This document shows, piece after piece, positions 47,994 through 56,485 of a stretch of DNA of 64,000 nt. A program made the translations under genes and the position numbers. Within the stretch, counting starts at the first letter, position 1. The number at the start of each line of letters is the position of its first letter. The DNA comes from Nitratireductor thuwali (GTDB lineage Bacteria; Pseudomonadota; Alphaproteobacteria; Rhizobiales; Rhizobiaceae). The notes under the pieces were generated by a model. The model was given only the letters and a program-made list of their open reading frames with translations. It was not told the origin of the DNA and searched no databases. Location of the stretch: contig NZ_CP030941.1 in NCBI RefSeq assembly GCF_036621415.1, positions 1,734,001 through 1,798,000 of the forward strand, in the 5' to 3' direction.

Positions 47994-49814
47994 CTACTCC
48001 GCCGCGCCTTTGAACACATCCGCGCCAGCCTCGAATTGCAGGCTGGCCAGGCGCGCATAGGCGCCGCCGCGCGCCACGAGTTCGGCGTGATTGCCCTGCT
48101 CGATGATGCGCCCGTCATCGAGGACCAATATCCGGTCCGCCTTCAATACTGTGGCAAGGCGATGTGCGATGACGATGGTGGTGCGGCCCTTCATCAGTTC
48201 CTCAAGCGCCTGCTGAACCAGCGTCTCGCTTTCCGAATCGAGAGCCGAAGTCGCTTCGTCGAGGAGCAGGATAGGCGCATCCCGCAGGATCGCCCGGGCG
48301 ATGGCCACGCGCTGGCGCTGCCCGCCCGAGAGTGTGATCCCGCGCTCGCCGACGGCCGTATCGTACCCCTCGTCCAGTTGCTGGATGAACTCGTGTGCAT
48401 GAGCAGCCTTGGCGGCGGCGGCGATCTCGTCACGCGAAGCGCCAGGCCGGCCGAAAGCGATGTTTTCGGCGACGCTGGAGGCGAAGATGGTGACATCCTG
48501 CGGCACGATGGCCATGCGCCGGCGAACCGCAGCCGGGTCGGCCTCCCGCACATCGACCCCGTCGACCAAGATTGCCCCCCGGATCGGATCGTAAAAGCGC
48601 AGAAGCAGCGAGAACACCGTACTCTTGCCCGCGCCCGAAGGCCCCACGATCGCCACGGTCTCGCCCGGCTCGACGTCGAAGGAGAGCTTATGCAGGGCAG
48701 AGCGTTCCGGCCGCGCCGGGTAGGCGAACTCGACATTGCGGAACGACACCGCGCCCATCGCCGGCTCCGGCAGCGCCTTCGGGTTCACCGGCCTAGTGAT
48801 GGCGGCGTGCTCGTCGATGAGTTCCCCCATGCGCTCGGCGCCGCCCGCCGCCTGCGACAGTTCGCCCCAGACTTCCGAAAGCGCGCCAAGCGCGCCGGCG
48901 GCCAGTACGGCGTAGAGCAGAAACTGGCCGAGCGTGCCCGGCGTCATCGTTCCAGCCAGCACCTGGTGCGATCCGAACCACAACACCCCGACCACTGAGG
49001 CGAACGTCGTGAAGATGGCGAAGAACGTCAGGATCGAACGCGCCAGGATGGATTGGCGCGCCGCCTGGAAAGCCTGCTCCACGGCCTCCCCGAAGCGCCG
49101 GGCGACGCTTTCCTCGCTGGTGAAAGCCTGCAGCACCCGCACCGCGCCGATCTGCTCGCCGGCAAAGGCGGATGCTTCGGCCAGCGTATCCTGTGCATGG
49201 CGCGAACGCCGCCGCACTGAGCGCCCGAAGGCCACGAGCGGCAGAACGATCAATGGGATGGCCACGACCACGAGCGCCGAGAGGCTGGGGCTGGTGATCA
49301 CCATCATGACCACCGCGCCGAGCCCCATCAGCGTATTGCGCAGGGCAACCGACGCGGTGGCTCCGACCGCCGACTTGATCTGCGTCGCGTCTGCCGTGAG
49401 CCGCGAAACGATCTCGCCCGACTGGGCCTTGTCGAAGAAGGCGGGTGAAAGACACGTGACATGCTCGAAGACGTCGCGCCTGAGATCAGCCACCACCCGC
49501 TCGCCGAGTGTGATGACGAAATAGTACCGGCAGGCCGAAGCCAGCGCGAGCACGGCCGCCACCACGACAAGCATTGAAAAATAATTGGCGATGAATGTCC
49601 CGTCGGACTGGGAAAAGCCATGATCGATCATGCGCCGCACCGCCAGGGGCAGGGTCAGCGTGGCTCCGGCCGCCAAAAGCAGGGAGATGCAGGCGCCGAC
49701 GACGAGCCGCGGGTAGCGCCGCACATAGGGTGCAAGACGCGTGAGCGGCCCGAGCGATCGCCGTCTGTCCGTCTCCGGCGCCGCCTTCATTTCCGCGCCC
49801 CCCTTTTTCAGCAT
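47994..49814 (-). CDS. ABC exporter (MsbA-like half-transporter)
   Basis: About 606 residues. Six transmembrane helices in the N-terminal domain (~30-310) are fused to an ATP-binding domain (~345-595) with Walker A GPSGAGKST, signature LSGGQRQR, Walker B ILLLDEATSALD and the switch His in VIAHRL. Resembles lipid/drug exporters that work as homodimers. Start uncertain: ATG 49814 (GGAAGGA) or ATG 49790 (AGGGGGG). Substrate unknown. Confidence 0.9.
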   Translation of the reverse strand: MLKKGGAEMKAAPETDRRRSLGPLTRLAPYVRRYPRLVVGACISLLLAAGATLTLPLAVRRMIDHGFSQSDGTFIANYFSMLVVVAAVLALASACRYYFVITLGERVVADLRRDVFEHVTCLSPAFFDKAQSGEIVSRLTADATQIKSAVGATASVALRNTLMGLGAVVMMVITSPSLSALVVVAIPLIVLPLVAFGRSVRRRSRHAQDTLAEASAFAGEQIGAVRVLQAFTSEESVARRFGEAVEQAFQAARQSILARSILTFFAIFTTFASVVGVLWFGSHQVLAGTMTPGTLGQFLLYAVLAAGALGALSEVWGELSQAAGGAERMGELIDEHAAITRPVNPKALPEPAMGAVSFRNVEFAYPARPERSALHKLSFDVEPGETVAIVGPSGAGKSTVFSLLLRFYDPIRGAILVDGVDVREADPAAVRRRMAIVPQDVTIFASSVAENIAFGRPGASRDEIAAAAKAAHAHEFIQQLDEGYDTAVGERGITLSGGQRQRVAIARAILRDAPILLLDEATSALDSESETLVQQALEELMKGRTTIVIAHRLATVLKADRILVLDDGRIIEQGNHAELVARGGAYARLASLQFEAGADVFKGAAE

Positions 49815-50004
49815 CCACTCATTCCTTCCGGCGCGACGAAGAATCGAGGCCCGGCGCACTTGTGTCTGTACTGCGCCTGATGTATAGGCACGCCAACCTT
49901 TTGAAAGCCGTAGCCTTCATCGGCCGCTGCTTCAAGTTTTGAGCGTGAGCGACATTGCCGCAGCGCTGCTCATCTGAACAACCGCAGAGATTCAGGACAG
50001 AACG

Positions 50005-50226
50005 ATGAAAGCCGACATTCATCCCGACTATCACACGATCAAGATCGTCATGACTGACGGCACCGAATACGAGACCCGCTCGACCTGGGGCAAGGAAGGC
50101 GACACGATGCATCTCGACATCGATCCCACCACGCACCCGGCCTGGACCGGCGGTCAGCAGACCCTGATGGACCGCGGCGGCCGCGTCTCGCGCTTCAAGA
50201 AGCGCTACGAGGGCCTCGGCGTTTAA
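50005..50226 (+). CDS. rpmE: Ribosomal protein L31
   Basis: 73 residues, starts [19 protein letters not shown] and ends [10 protein letters not shown]. It lacks the CxxC zinc motif, so it is the zinc-independent type. Monocistronic; terminator follows directly. Confidence 0.95.
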   Translation: MKADIHPDYHTIKIVMTDGTEYETRSTWGKEGDTMHLDIDPTTHPAWTGGQQTLMDRGGRVSRFKKRYEGLGV

Positions 50227-50250
50227 GAAGCTCTGTGATCATGATTGCGA

Positions 50251-50278
50251 AAAGCCCGGGTCCGCCCCGGGCTTTTTT
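50251..50278 (+). terminator. Rho-independent terminator after rpmE
   Basis: Stem GCCCGGG/CCCGGGC with a five-base loop followed by six T's, 25 bases after the rpmE stop. Confidence 0.92.
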
Positions 50279-50286
50279 GCTTCAGG

Positions 50287-50601
50287 TCAGGGCCTGTCTA
50301 TATGCCCCAGCGCGCGGTCGGGATCGACGCGGTCGCGCACCATCTGCTTCAGCGCTTTCACATCGGGGAAGCCTTCGTCGCGCTTGCGATCCCAGATCAG
50401 TTCGCCGTCGCATTCGATCTTGAAGATGCCGCCTGTTCCAGGCTTCAGCGTCACCTCGGAAAGCTCGAACGAAAAGGTCGACAGCAGCTCCTGCGCCATC
50501 CATCCCGCCCGCAGCATCCAGTTGCACTGCGCGCAGTAGGTAATGACCACCTTGTGGCCGCCCATGCCGGGTGCAATCGGCTTGTCCGATGTCTCGGCCA
50601 T
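50287..50601 (-). CDS. SelT/SelW/SelH-family thioredoxin-like protein
   Basis: 104 residues. The redox motif YCAQCNW (CxxC) near the N-terminus follows KVVITYC; a typical FKIECDGELIWDRKRDEGFPDVKALKQMVRDR closing segment is present. Family: Rdx/selenoprotein W-related, cysteine form. The start at 50601 overlaps the yebC stop by one base (TGATG), so the two are coupled; the function is probably redox, partner unknown. Confidence 0.88.
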   Translation of the reverse strand: MAETSDKPIAPGMGGHKVVITYCAQCNWMLRAGWMAQELLSTFSFELSEVTLKPGTGGIFKIECDGELIWDRKRDEGFPDVKALKQMVRDRVDPDRALGHIDRP

Positions 50602-51350
50602 CAGGCAGCGCTCAGCTTGGCAAGCGTCTCGTCGTCGACCTCGAAATTGGCATAGACATTCTGCACGTCGTCGTCGTCCTCCAGCGTCGCGATCAGCTTG
50701 AGGATCGACTGCGCGCGGTCTTCGTCCACAGGCGTGCCCGTTTGCGGCTTCCAGATCGCCTTGACCGATTCGGCCTCGCCCAGCGACTTCTCCAGCGCCG
50801 TCGTCACGTCGCCTATGTCCTCGAAGGCACAGATGATCACGTGTCCGTTCTCGTCCGACTGCACGTCTTCCGCGCCGGCCTCGATCGCCGCTTCCATCAC
50901 CTTCTCGGCATCGCCGGCGCTGGCCGGATAGATGATCTCGCCCACCCGGTCGAACATGAAGGAGACGGAACCGGTCTCCCCCATGGAGCCGCCGGCCTTG
51001 GTGAAGGCGGCGCGTACATTCGACGCGGAGCGGTTGCGGTTGTCGGTCAGCGCCTCGACGATGACGGCCACGCCGCCGGGGCCATAGCCCTCGTAGCGTA
51101 CCTCTTCGTAGTTTTCCGAATCGCCGCCGGACGCCTTCTTGATGGCGCGTTCGATATTGTCCTTCGGCATGGACTGGGCCTTGGCGTTCTGCACGGCAAG
51201 GCGCAGGCGGGGGTTCATGTCGGGATCGGGCAGGCCAGCCTTTGCGGCAACCGTTATCTCGCGCGCCAGCTTTGAAAACATCTTTGAGCGGGCAGCGTCC
51301 TGACGGCCCTTGCGGTGCATGATGTTCTTGAATTGGGAATGGCCGGCCAT
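50601..51350 (-). CDS. yebC: YebC/PmpR-family regulatory protein
   Basis: 249 residues of the YebC/TACO1 family. Starts [23 protein letters not shown] and contains the family [13 protein letters not shown] phrase ([26 protein letters not shown]) and [22 protein letters not shown]. Family roles: transcription regulator in some bacteria, translation activator in mitochondria and reports of relieving ribosome stalling. In many relatives it lies next to ruvC; here it is 16 kb away. Confidence 0.95.
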   Translation of the reverse strand: MAGHSQFKNIMHRKGRQDAARSKMFSKLAREITVAAKAGLPDPDMNPRLRLAVQNAKAQSMPKDNIERAIKKASGGDSENYEEVRYEGYGPGGVAVIVEALTDNRNRSASNVRAAFTKAGGSMGETGSVSFMFDRVGEIIYPASAGDAEKVMEAAIEAGAEDVQSDENGHVIICAFEDIGDVTTALEKSLGEAESVKAIWKPQTGTPVDEDRAQSILKLIATLEDDDDVQNVYANFEVDDETLAKLSAA

Positions 51351-51487
51351 GGGGCTCCTTCAAGCGTTCGTCCGAGATTTCCAGATTGGGGCGCCTTATA
51401 GTGAAATTGCCGGACAACGTCCAGCAGGGCCGGTCGCGCGAGCCGGCGGAATGGGTTATCATCTTCCTTCCATGAAGGGAGATGCCC

Positions 51488-52300
51488 ATGCCTGCCTTCC
51501 GTCTCGTCATGCTGCTGCTGACTTTTTCGCTGGCGCCCCTGGTGGCGTCGGTATCGTTCGCCGCCGCCCAGCAGACGCGGCCCAGCACCTGTCTCGCCAT
51601 GGCCCAGTCTTTGCCCTCGGTGACATTCGCCAGCTTCCAGACCGCGGCCACCGGCGATGACGTCATCATCACCTATGCCGGGCACTCGACCTACCTCATC
51701 GAGACGCCGGCCGGCGTCACCATCGCCACGGACTTTTCCGGCGCCTACGGTGCCGAGCCGCCGCCGCGCGTGGTCACCATGAACAAGGCCCATTCCACCC
51801 ATTTCACGCTGAGCCCCCTGCCCGAGGTGGAGCATGTGCTTTTCGGCTGGAACCCGGAAGGCGGCAAGGCAGAACACTCGCTCCTCGTGGACGACGTCTA
51901 CATCCGCAACGTCACGACCGACATAAACCGCTACGGCACGTTCGAGGCCGACGCCAATTCGATCTTCATCTTCGAGGTGGCGGGCCTGTGCATCGGTCAT
52001 CTCGGCCATCTGCACCACCGGCTGACCGACGAGCACTATGCGGCGATCGGACGGCTGGACGTGGTGATGGTGCCGATCGACGGCGGCATGACCATGTCGC
52101 TCGACGGGATGAGCGAAATAACGCGGAGGCTGTCCTCCTCGATCGTCCTGCCCATGCACCGGCACGCGACGCCGTTGAGCGCCTTCACCGGCCGGATGGG
52201 CGACGGCTTCGACATAGACTTCCGCGAAGGCCGCTCGCTCACGGTCTCCCTCACCAGCCTGCCTCGAAGGCCGACCATCATTGTGCTGGACGGGGTCTGA
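51488..52300 (+). CDS. Exported metallo-beta-lactamase-fold hydrolase
   Basis: About 270 residues: signal peptide (~1-28, ending SFAAA) then an MBL-fold domain with GHSTYLIETPAGVTIATDFSG (first metal strand) and HLGHLHHRLTDEHY in the core; the second His lies in VLPMHRHAT. Periplasmic, substrate unknown. The ATG at 51488 has AAGGGAG at the right spacing; an ATG at 51482 is less likely. The last codons belong to a 23-base direct repeat, which appears to create the stop codon (52273-52321). Confidence 0.82.
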   Translation: MPAFRLVMLLLTFSLAPLVASVSFAAAQQTRPSTCLAMAQSLPSVTFASFQTAATGDDVIITYAGHSTYLIETPAGVTIATDFSGAYGAEPPPRVVTMNKAHSTHFTLSPLPEVEHVLFGWNPEGGKAEHSLLVDDVYIRNVTTDINRYGTFEADANSIFIFEVAGLCIGHLGHLHHRLTDEHYAAIGRLDVVMVPIDGGMTMSLDGMSEITRRLSSSIVLPMHRHATPLSAFTGRMGDGFDIDFREGRSLTVSLTSLPRRPTIIVLDGV

Positions 52301-52321
52301 CCATCATTGTGCTGGACGGGG
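52273..52321. repeat. Tandem duplication at the 3' end of the MBL gene
   Basis: GACCATCATTGTGCTGGACGG(GG) occurs at 52273-52295 and again at 52299-52321, a 26-base period. As 26 is not a multiple of three, the second copy is in another frame and the TGA between the copies stops the protein. Without the insertion the reading would have continued into the terC end. Confidence 0.85.
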
Positions 52322-52342
52322 CGTCGGCGAGACTGCGAAAGC

Positions 52343-53119
52343 CTACTCTCCGCCCGATTGCCGCGCCAGCAGTTCCTTGTCCCGCGCGCGCTTGCGCCGC
52401 GCCATCATGTTGAGGCTCTCGACCAGCGCCGAGAAGCCCATGGCTGCGTAGATATAGCCCTTGGGGACGTGAAAGCCGAAGCCGTCGGCGATCAACGTCA
52501 TGCCGATCATCAGCAGGAAGCCCAGCGCCAGCATGACCACGGTCGGGTTGTGCGCGATGAAGCGCGACAGCGGCTCGGCGGCGATAAGCATGACCGTAAC
52601 GGCGGAGATGACCGCGATGAACATGATCGCGATCTCGTCCGTCATGCCCACGGCAGTGATGATGGAATCGATCGAGAACACGAGGTCGAGCATCAATATC
52701 TGGACGATGGCCGCGCCCATGCCCATGGTCACCCGGCCGCCTATCATATTTTCCTTGTCATCCACCGGGTCGACAGAATGGTGGATCTCCTTGGTCGCCT
52801 TCCACACGAGAAAGAGGCCGCCGGCTATGAGAATGAGGTCACGCCACGAGAAGCCGTGGCCGAACAACTCGAACAGCGGGTCGGTAAGCTGTACAATGAT
52901 CGAGATCGTGCCGAGCAGTGCCAGCCGCAGAACCAGCGCCGCGCCGATGCCCAGCCTGCGCGCGCGCTTCTGATGCTCCTGGGGCAGCTTGTTGGTAAGG
53001 ATCGAGATGAAGATCAGATTGTCGATGCCGAGAACGATCTCCAGCACCACCAGCGTGACCAGCGCCACCCAGGCTTCCGGGCGAGAGACGAAGTCGAAAT
53101 ACCCGGCAAGCCATTCCAT
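52343..53119 (-). CDS. TerC-family integral membrane protein
   Basis: 258 residues with about seven transmembrane helices. The family signature Asp residues are present: [15 protein letters not shown] (helix 1) and [18 protein letters not shown] (mid). TerC proteins are tied to tellurite resistance and, in later work, to metal (manganese) export associated with the secretion machinery. Substrate here unproven. Lies 63 bases downstream of the YmdB gene. Confidence 0.92.
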   Translation of the reverse strand: MEWLAGYFDFVSRPEAWVALVTLVVLEIVLGIDNLIFISILTNKLPQEHQKRARRLGIGAALVLRLALLGTISIIVQLTDPLFELFGHGFSWRDLILIAGGLFLVWKATKEIHHSVDPVDDKENMIGGRVTMGMGAAIVQILMLDLVFSIDSIITAVGMTDEIAIMFIAVISAVTVMLIAAEPLSRFIAHNPTVVMLALGFLLMIGMTLIADGFGFHVPKGYIYAAMGFSALVESLNMMARRKRARDKELLARQSGGE

Positions 53120-53182
53120 GATTGTCGCCCCGCAGCAAAAGGATCAAAATTCACGAACAGGTAGAACGGAGGATCAGCCGCG

Positions 53183-54007
53183 TCAACGCCAGAAGGCGGG
53201 CAACGTCTCTTCCAGCCGGGGGCCGAGCCGGAGCGGCGCGATCTTCTCGGTAAGGCCCGTCCGATCGGATATCTCGACGCCCAGGCCGCAGATCGTAGCC
53301 GGCCCCTGCGCCGCCTCGAACCGCCCCTTCGGCACCTTGGTGGTGAAGCGGTTGAGAGGCTCCTCCTTGTCCATGCCGAGCGAGGAATCATAGTCGCCGC
53401 ACATGCCGGCATCCGACAAATAGCCCGTGCCGCCGTTCAGGATCTGGTGATCGGCGGTCGGCTGATGCGTGTGCGTGCCGACGACCACGCTCGCCCGCCC
53501 GTCCACGAAATGGCCGAAGCACATCTTCTCCGACGTCGCTTCCGCATGGAAATCGATGATCACCGCATCCGCCTGCTCGCCGAGCGGACAGGCCGCAAGC
53601 AGCTCTTCCGCGCAGGCGAAGGGATCGTCGAGATCCGGCTGCATGAAGACGCGGCCCATGATGTTAGCAACCAGCACCCGCGCGCCGTTCTTCGCCATGT
53701 AGACGCCCGAGCCGTTCCCCGCCGCCCCCTTCGGAAAATTGGCCGGCCGCAGGAACCGCTCCTCGCGGGGAGCGAAGGACAGCGCCTCGCGCTGATCCCA
53801 GACGTGATTACCCGTCGTCACCACGTCGGCCCCCGCTGCAAGCGTATTCTGAAAAATCTCTTCGGTGATGCCGAAGCCGCCCGCCGCGTTTTCGCCGTTC
53901 ACGACAACGAAATCGAGCCGCAGGTCGGTAATCAGGCCGGGGAGCTTTTCCCACACCGCCGTGCGCCCCGAGCGGCCCACCATATCGCCTAGAAACAAGA
54001 ATCTCAT
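53183..54007 (-). CDS. YmdB-family metallophosphoesterase
   Basis: 274 residues of the TIGR00282/YmdB family, di-metal phosphodiesterases acting on cyclic nucleotides (2',3'-cAMP in Bacillus). Metal motifs: FLFLGDMVGRSGR, VNGENAAGG, TTGNHVWDQ, IIDFHAEATSEK and VVGTHTHQPTADHQI. Typical length. Follows the 5-FTHF cyclo-ligase gene on the same strand (67 bases). Confidence 0.93.
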   Translation of the reverse strand: MRFLFLGDMVGRSGRTAVWEKLPGLITDLRLDFVVVNGENAAGGFGITEEIFQNTLAAGADVVTTGNHVWDQREALSFAPREERFLRPANFPKGAAGNGSGVYMAKNGARVLVANIMGRVFMQPDLDDPFACAEELLAACPLGEQADAVIIDFHAEATSEKMCFGHFVDGRASVVVGTHTHQPTADHQILNGGTGYLSDAGMCGDYDSSLGMDKEEPLNRFTTKVPKGRFEAAQGPATICGLGVEISDRTGLTEKIAPLRLGPRLEETLPAFWR

Positions 54008-54074
54008 GGCCGCCTTCTACAGCATCGATCCGGAAATCGGAATCGCTTTTCGATCCGCGATCACGACCGCGCCC

Positions 54075-54662
54075 TCAACCGGGTGTGAACCGGCGCAGGC
54101 CGCTTTCGGTCAGGATTTCGGGGATGATGACGTCGTGCGGCTCCTCCGGGACTTCCGCCACCTCCTGCACGTCGAAGGCGATACCGACCAGCCGCGGCGA
54201 CCGGCCGGCAGCGTGGATGCGCGCAATTGCCCGGTCGTAGTAACCGGCGCCATAGCCGATGCGGTGGCCGCGTGCATCGAATGCGGCCAGCGGCACCAGC
54301 ATCAGGTCAGGCGTCAGCTCCTGCGCTTCCGATCCCGGCCCCTGCGTGCCGAAACCCATGTCCAGCATGGGAGCGCCACGCACCATCTCGCGGAAGATGA
54401 TGGTTGTCCTGTCGAGGATCGCCGGCAGGCAAAGCCGCGCCCCACGGTCGCGCAGCGCCGCCATGAGCGGCCGCGTATCGACCTCCGACCGCATTGGCCA
54501 GAAGCCAGACACGACGCCGCCCGTTCCGGGCGCAAGCACGTCCGCCTGCTGGGCAAGGTTCAGCGACGCCTCAATGCGCCAGATTTCATCCAGCGCATCG
54601 CGGCGGGCGAGCGCTTCGAGGCGCAGCTTCTTTTTGAGATCGCGTTTGGTGATGAGAGTCAT
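54075..54662 (-). CDS. 5-formyltetrahydrofolate cyclo-ligase
   Basis: 195 residues. ATP-dependent enzyme converting 5-formyl-THF to 5,10-methenyl-THF. The N-terminal basic helix (KRDLKKKLRLEALARRDAL) and the ATP/substrate motif RIGYGAGYYDR are present. Start ATG 54662. In many proteobacteria this gene lies beside the 6S RNA gene, as appears true here. Confidence 0.93.
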   Translation of the reverse strand: MTLITKRDLKKKLRLEALARRDALDEIWRIEASLNLAQQADVLAPGTGGVVSGFWPMRSEVDTRPLMAALRDRGARLCLPAILDRTTIIFREMVRGAPMLDMGFGTQGPGSEAQELTPDLMLVPLAAFDARGHRIGYGAGYYDRAIARIHAAGRSPRLVGIAFDVQEVAEVPEEPHDVIIPEILTESGLRRFTPG

Positions 54663-54769
54663 TGCCGCACGATAGGCAACCCGAAACCCAAGTGAAACCC
54701 CGCCGGCGACTGCGGCTGCGCTTCTTGCGACTTGGAACCGTTTTCGGTGCAATGAAAAGGAAAGATGCG

Positions 54770-54921
54770 ATCCACGGCAACCGATGGAATGCTCGATCCC
54801 GGGAACCTACAAAGTAGGTGGGCGCCGTATGGCCAAGCCCACGGGCGAGACCAGGGACAGCTCCCTTAAGGATCGTTAAGGCCCCGGGGAATTGGATTCC
54901 TGTCGTGAGGCGCAGACCGCT
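54770..54921 (-). ncRNA. ssrS: Probable 6S RNA
   Basis: On the minus strand, between the cyclo-ligase and the divergent moxR gene. A closing stem CGA(CA)GGAAT/ATTCC(A)TCG joins 54896-54905 with 54781-54790. Inside it CCCGGGGCC pairs with GGTTCCCGGG, and the central region holds small hairpins CTTAA-CGATCC-TTAAG and ACCTAC-TTT-GTAGGT plus an outer loop stem GTGGGC/GCCCAC. The overall shape is a long stem with an internal bubble, as in 6S. A -10-like CTATAT lies at 54928-54933; length ~150 nt. The synteny with 5-FTHF cyclo-ligase supports it. The rest of the 378-base gap shows nothing else. Confidence 0.6.
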
Positions 54922-55040
54922 CAGCCAATATAGTCCTGCGCGCTGCAATCCACCAGTGGGAAGGCACGCCTTGCGCGCACTATTTTCGATCAATAGTTTC
55001 TCCGGACGAAAACCGGCAGAATCCCGTGAAGGAAAGACAT

Positions 55041-55880
55041 ATGCGATTTGAAGGCACGGCGCGCTATGTCGCCGACAAGGACCTGATGGTGGCCGTCAAT
55101 GCCGCCATCCGGCTGGAGCGCCCGCTTCTCGTGAAGGGCGAGCCCGGCACCGGCAAAACCGAACTTGCGCGCCAAGTGGCCGGCGCGCTGGACCTCGAAC
55201 TGATCGAGTGGCACGTGAAGTCCACCACCCGCGCCCAGCAGGGCCTTTACGAATACGACGCGGTATCCCGCCTGCGCGACAGTCAACTCGGCGACGAGCG
55301 CTTCAACGACATCCGCAACTATATCAAGCGCGGCAAGTTGTGGGACGCCTTTGCGTCGGACAAGAAGGTCGTGCTCTTGATCGACGAGATCGACAAGGCC
55401 GACATCGAATTTCCCAACGACCTTCTGCAGGAGCTCGATAGGAACGAATTCTTCGTCTACGAGACCGGCGAGACGATACGAGCGCAGAACCGGCCCATCG
55501 TCATCATCACCTCCAACAACGAGAAGGAACTGCCCGATGCCTTTCTGCGCCGCTGCTTCTTCCACTATATCCGCTTCCCCGAGGCGGAAACGCTGTCGCA
55601 GATCGTCGAGGTGCACTACCCGGGCATCAAGCAGCGCCTGGTCTCGGCAGCGCTCAGCCGCTTCTACGAAGTTCGCGAAGTGCCGGGCCTGAAGAAAAAG
55701 CCATCCACTTCCGAGGCGCTCGATTGGATCCGCCTGCTGGTCGCCGACGACATCGAGCCCGAGGACCTTCGCGCCGACGCCAAGAACGCTCTGCCCAAGC
55801 TGCACGGAGCCCTGCTCAAGAACGAGCAGGATGTGCACCTGTTCGAGAAACTGGCGTTCATGGCGCGGCGGCAGGGCTGA
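55041..55880 (+). CDS. MoxR-family AAA+ ATPase
   Basis: 279 residues. AAA domain with Walker A GEPGTGKTE (~33), Walker B VVLLIDEIDKAD and the sensor segment IVIITSNNEKELPDAFLRRC, followed by a helical lid. MoxR ATPases act as chaperones with VWA-domain partners, one of which lies two genes downstream. The ATG at 55041 has GAAGGAAA upstream. A GTG at 55026 is in frame but less likely. Confidence 0.93.
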   Translation: MRFEGTARYVADKDLMVAVNAAIRLERPLLVKGEPGTGKTELARQVAGALDLELIEWHVKSTTRAQQGLYEYDAVSRLRDSQLGDERFNDIRNYIKRGKLWDAFASDKKVVLLIDEIDKADIEFPNDLLQELDRNEFFVYETGETIRAQNRPIVIITSNNEKELPDAFLRRCFFHYIRFPEAETLSQIVEVHYPGIKQRLVSAALSRFYEVREVPGLKKKPSTSEALDWIRLLVADDIEPEDLRADAKNALPKLHGALLKNEQDVHLFEKLAFMARRQG

Positions 55881-56032
55881 GCTTCTGCCCAAGGACGGAC
55901 AGCGCATTCTTGCTCTCTGGACCGTTGGCGCCGCCAACACGGTCTGGCATGGATCCCCGATGGACCCCGAGGATCTTCGCCGCAAGCCGGCCGCGGCGAG
56001 CGACGTCCAAGCCGCAGAATGGGAGAAAAGCC

Positions 56033-56479
56033 ATGTCCAACATCACCATCCGCCCGCTCGAACCCGCCGATCAGCCTGAATGGCGGCGCATGTGGACGGC
56101 TTATCTGGAGTTCTACAAAACCAGCGTGCCGGAAGACGTCTACGCCACCACTTGGGCGCGGCTCTTCGACGACGGCGAGTATGAGCCGAGCGGCCTGATT
56201 GCGCTGATCGACGGCAAGCCGGTGGGTCTCGTCCATTACATGTTCCATCGCACCTGCTGGGCGACCGGCAACAACTGCTATCTGCAGGACCTTTATGCCG
56301 ACCCGGAAATCCGCGGCAAGGGCGTCGGCCGGGCGCTCATCGAGGCGGTCTACGAGAAAGCCGACGAGGCAGGCGCCGCCAATGTCTACTGGATGACCCA
56401 GGATTTCAACGAAACCGCCCGCAAGCTCTATGATCGCATCGCCAGGCTGACCCCCTTCATCAAATATCAGCGAGCCTGA
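56033..56479 (+). CDS. GNAT-family N-acetyltransferase
   Basis: 148 residues with the GCN5 fold: acetyl-CoA pyrophosphate loop in PEIRGKGVGRALIEAVYE (R/Q-x-x-G-x-G/A), preceded by the substrate-side strand and followed by the C-terminal DFNETARKLYDRIA motif. Acetyl acceptor unknown. Placed between moxR and coxE-like genes with 6 bases to the latter, so it may belong to the same operon. Confidence 0.9.
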   Translation: MSNITIRPLEPADQPEWRRMWTAYLEFYKTSVPEDVYATTWARLFDDGEYEPSGLIALIDGKPVGLVHYMFHRTCWATGNNCYLQDLYADPEIRGKGVGRALIEAVYEKADEAGAANVYWMTQDFNETARKLYDRIARLTPFIKYQRA

Positions 56480-56485
56480 CAAGCC

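Noticed and set aside
49860..50004. A small gene between the ABC exporter and rpmE
   Set aside because: Readings there are short and lack a ribosome site or family features. Treated as the rpmE promoter region.
54881..54896. A CtrA-like site in CTTAAGGATCGTTAAGG
   Set aside because: The two TTAA half-sites are six bases apart rather than seven, and the sequence is a hairpin of the likely 6S RNA.
55881..56032. A gene or tRNA between moxR and the GNAT gene
   Set aside because: No cloverleaf and no credible frame; only a weak hairpin near 55920-55942.
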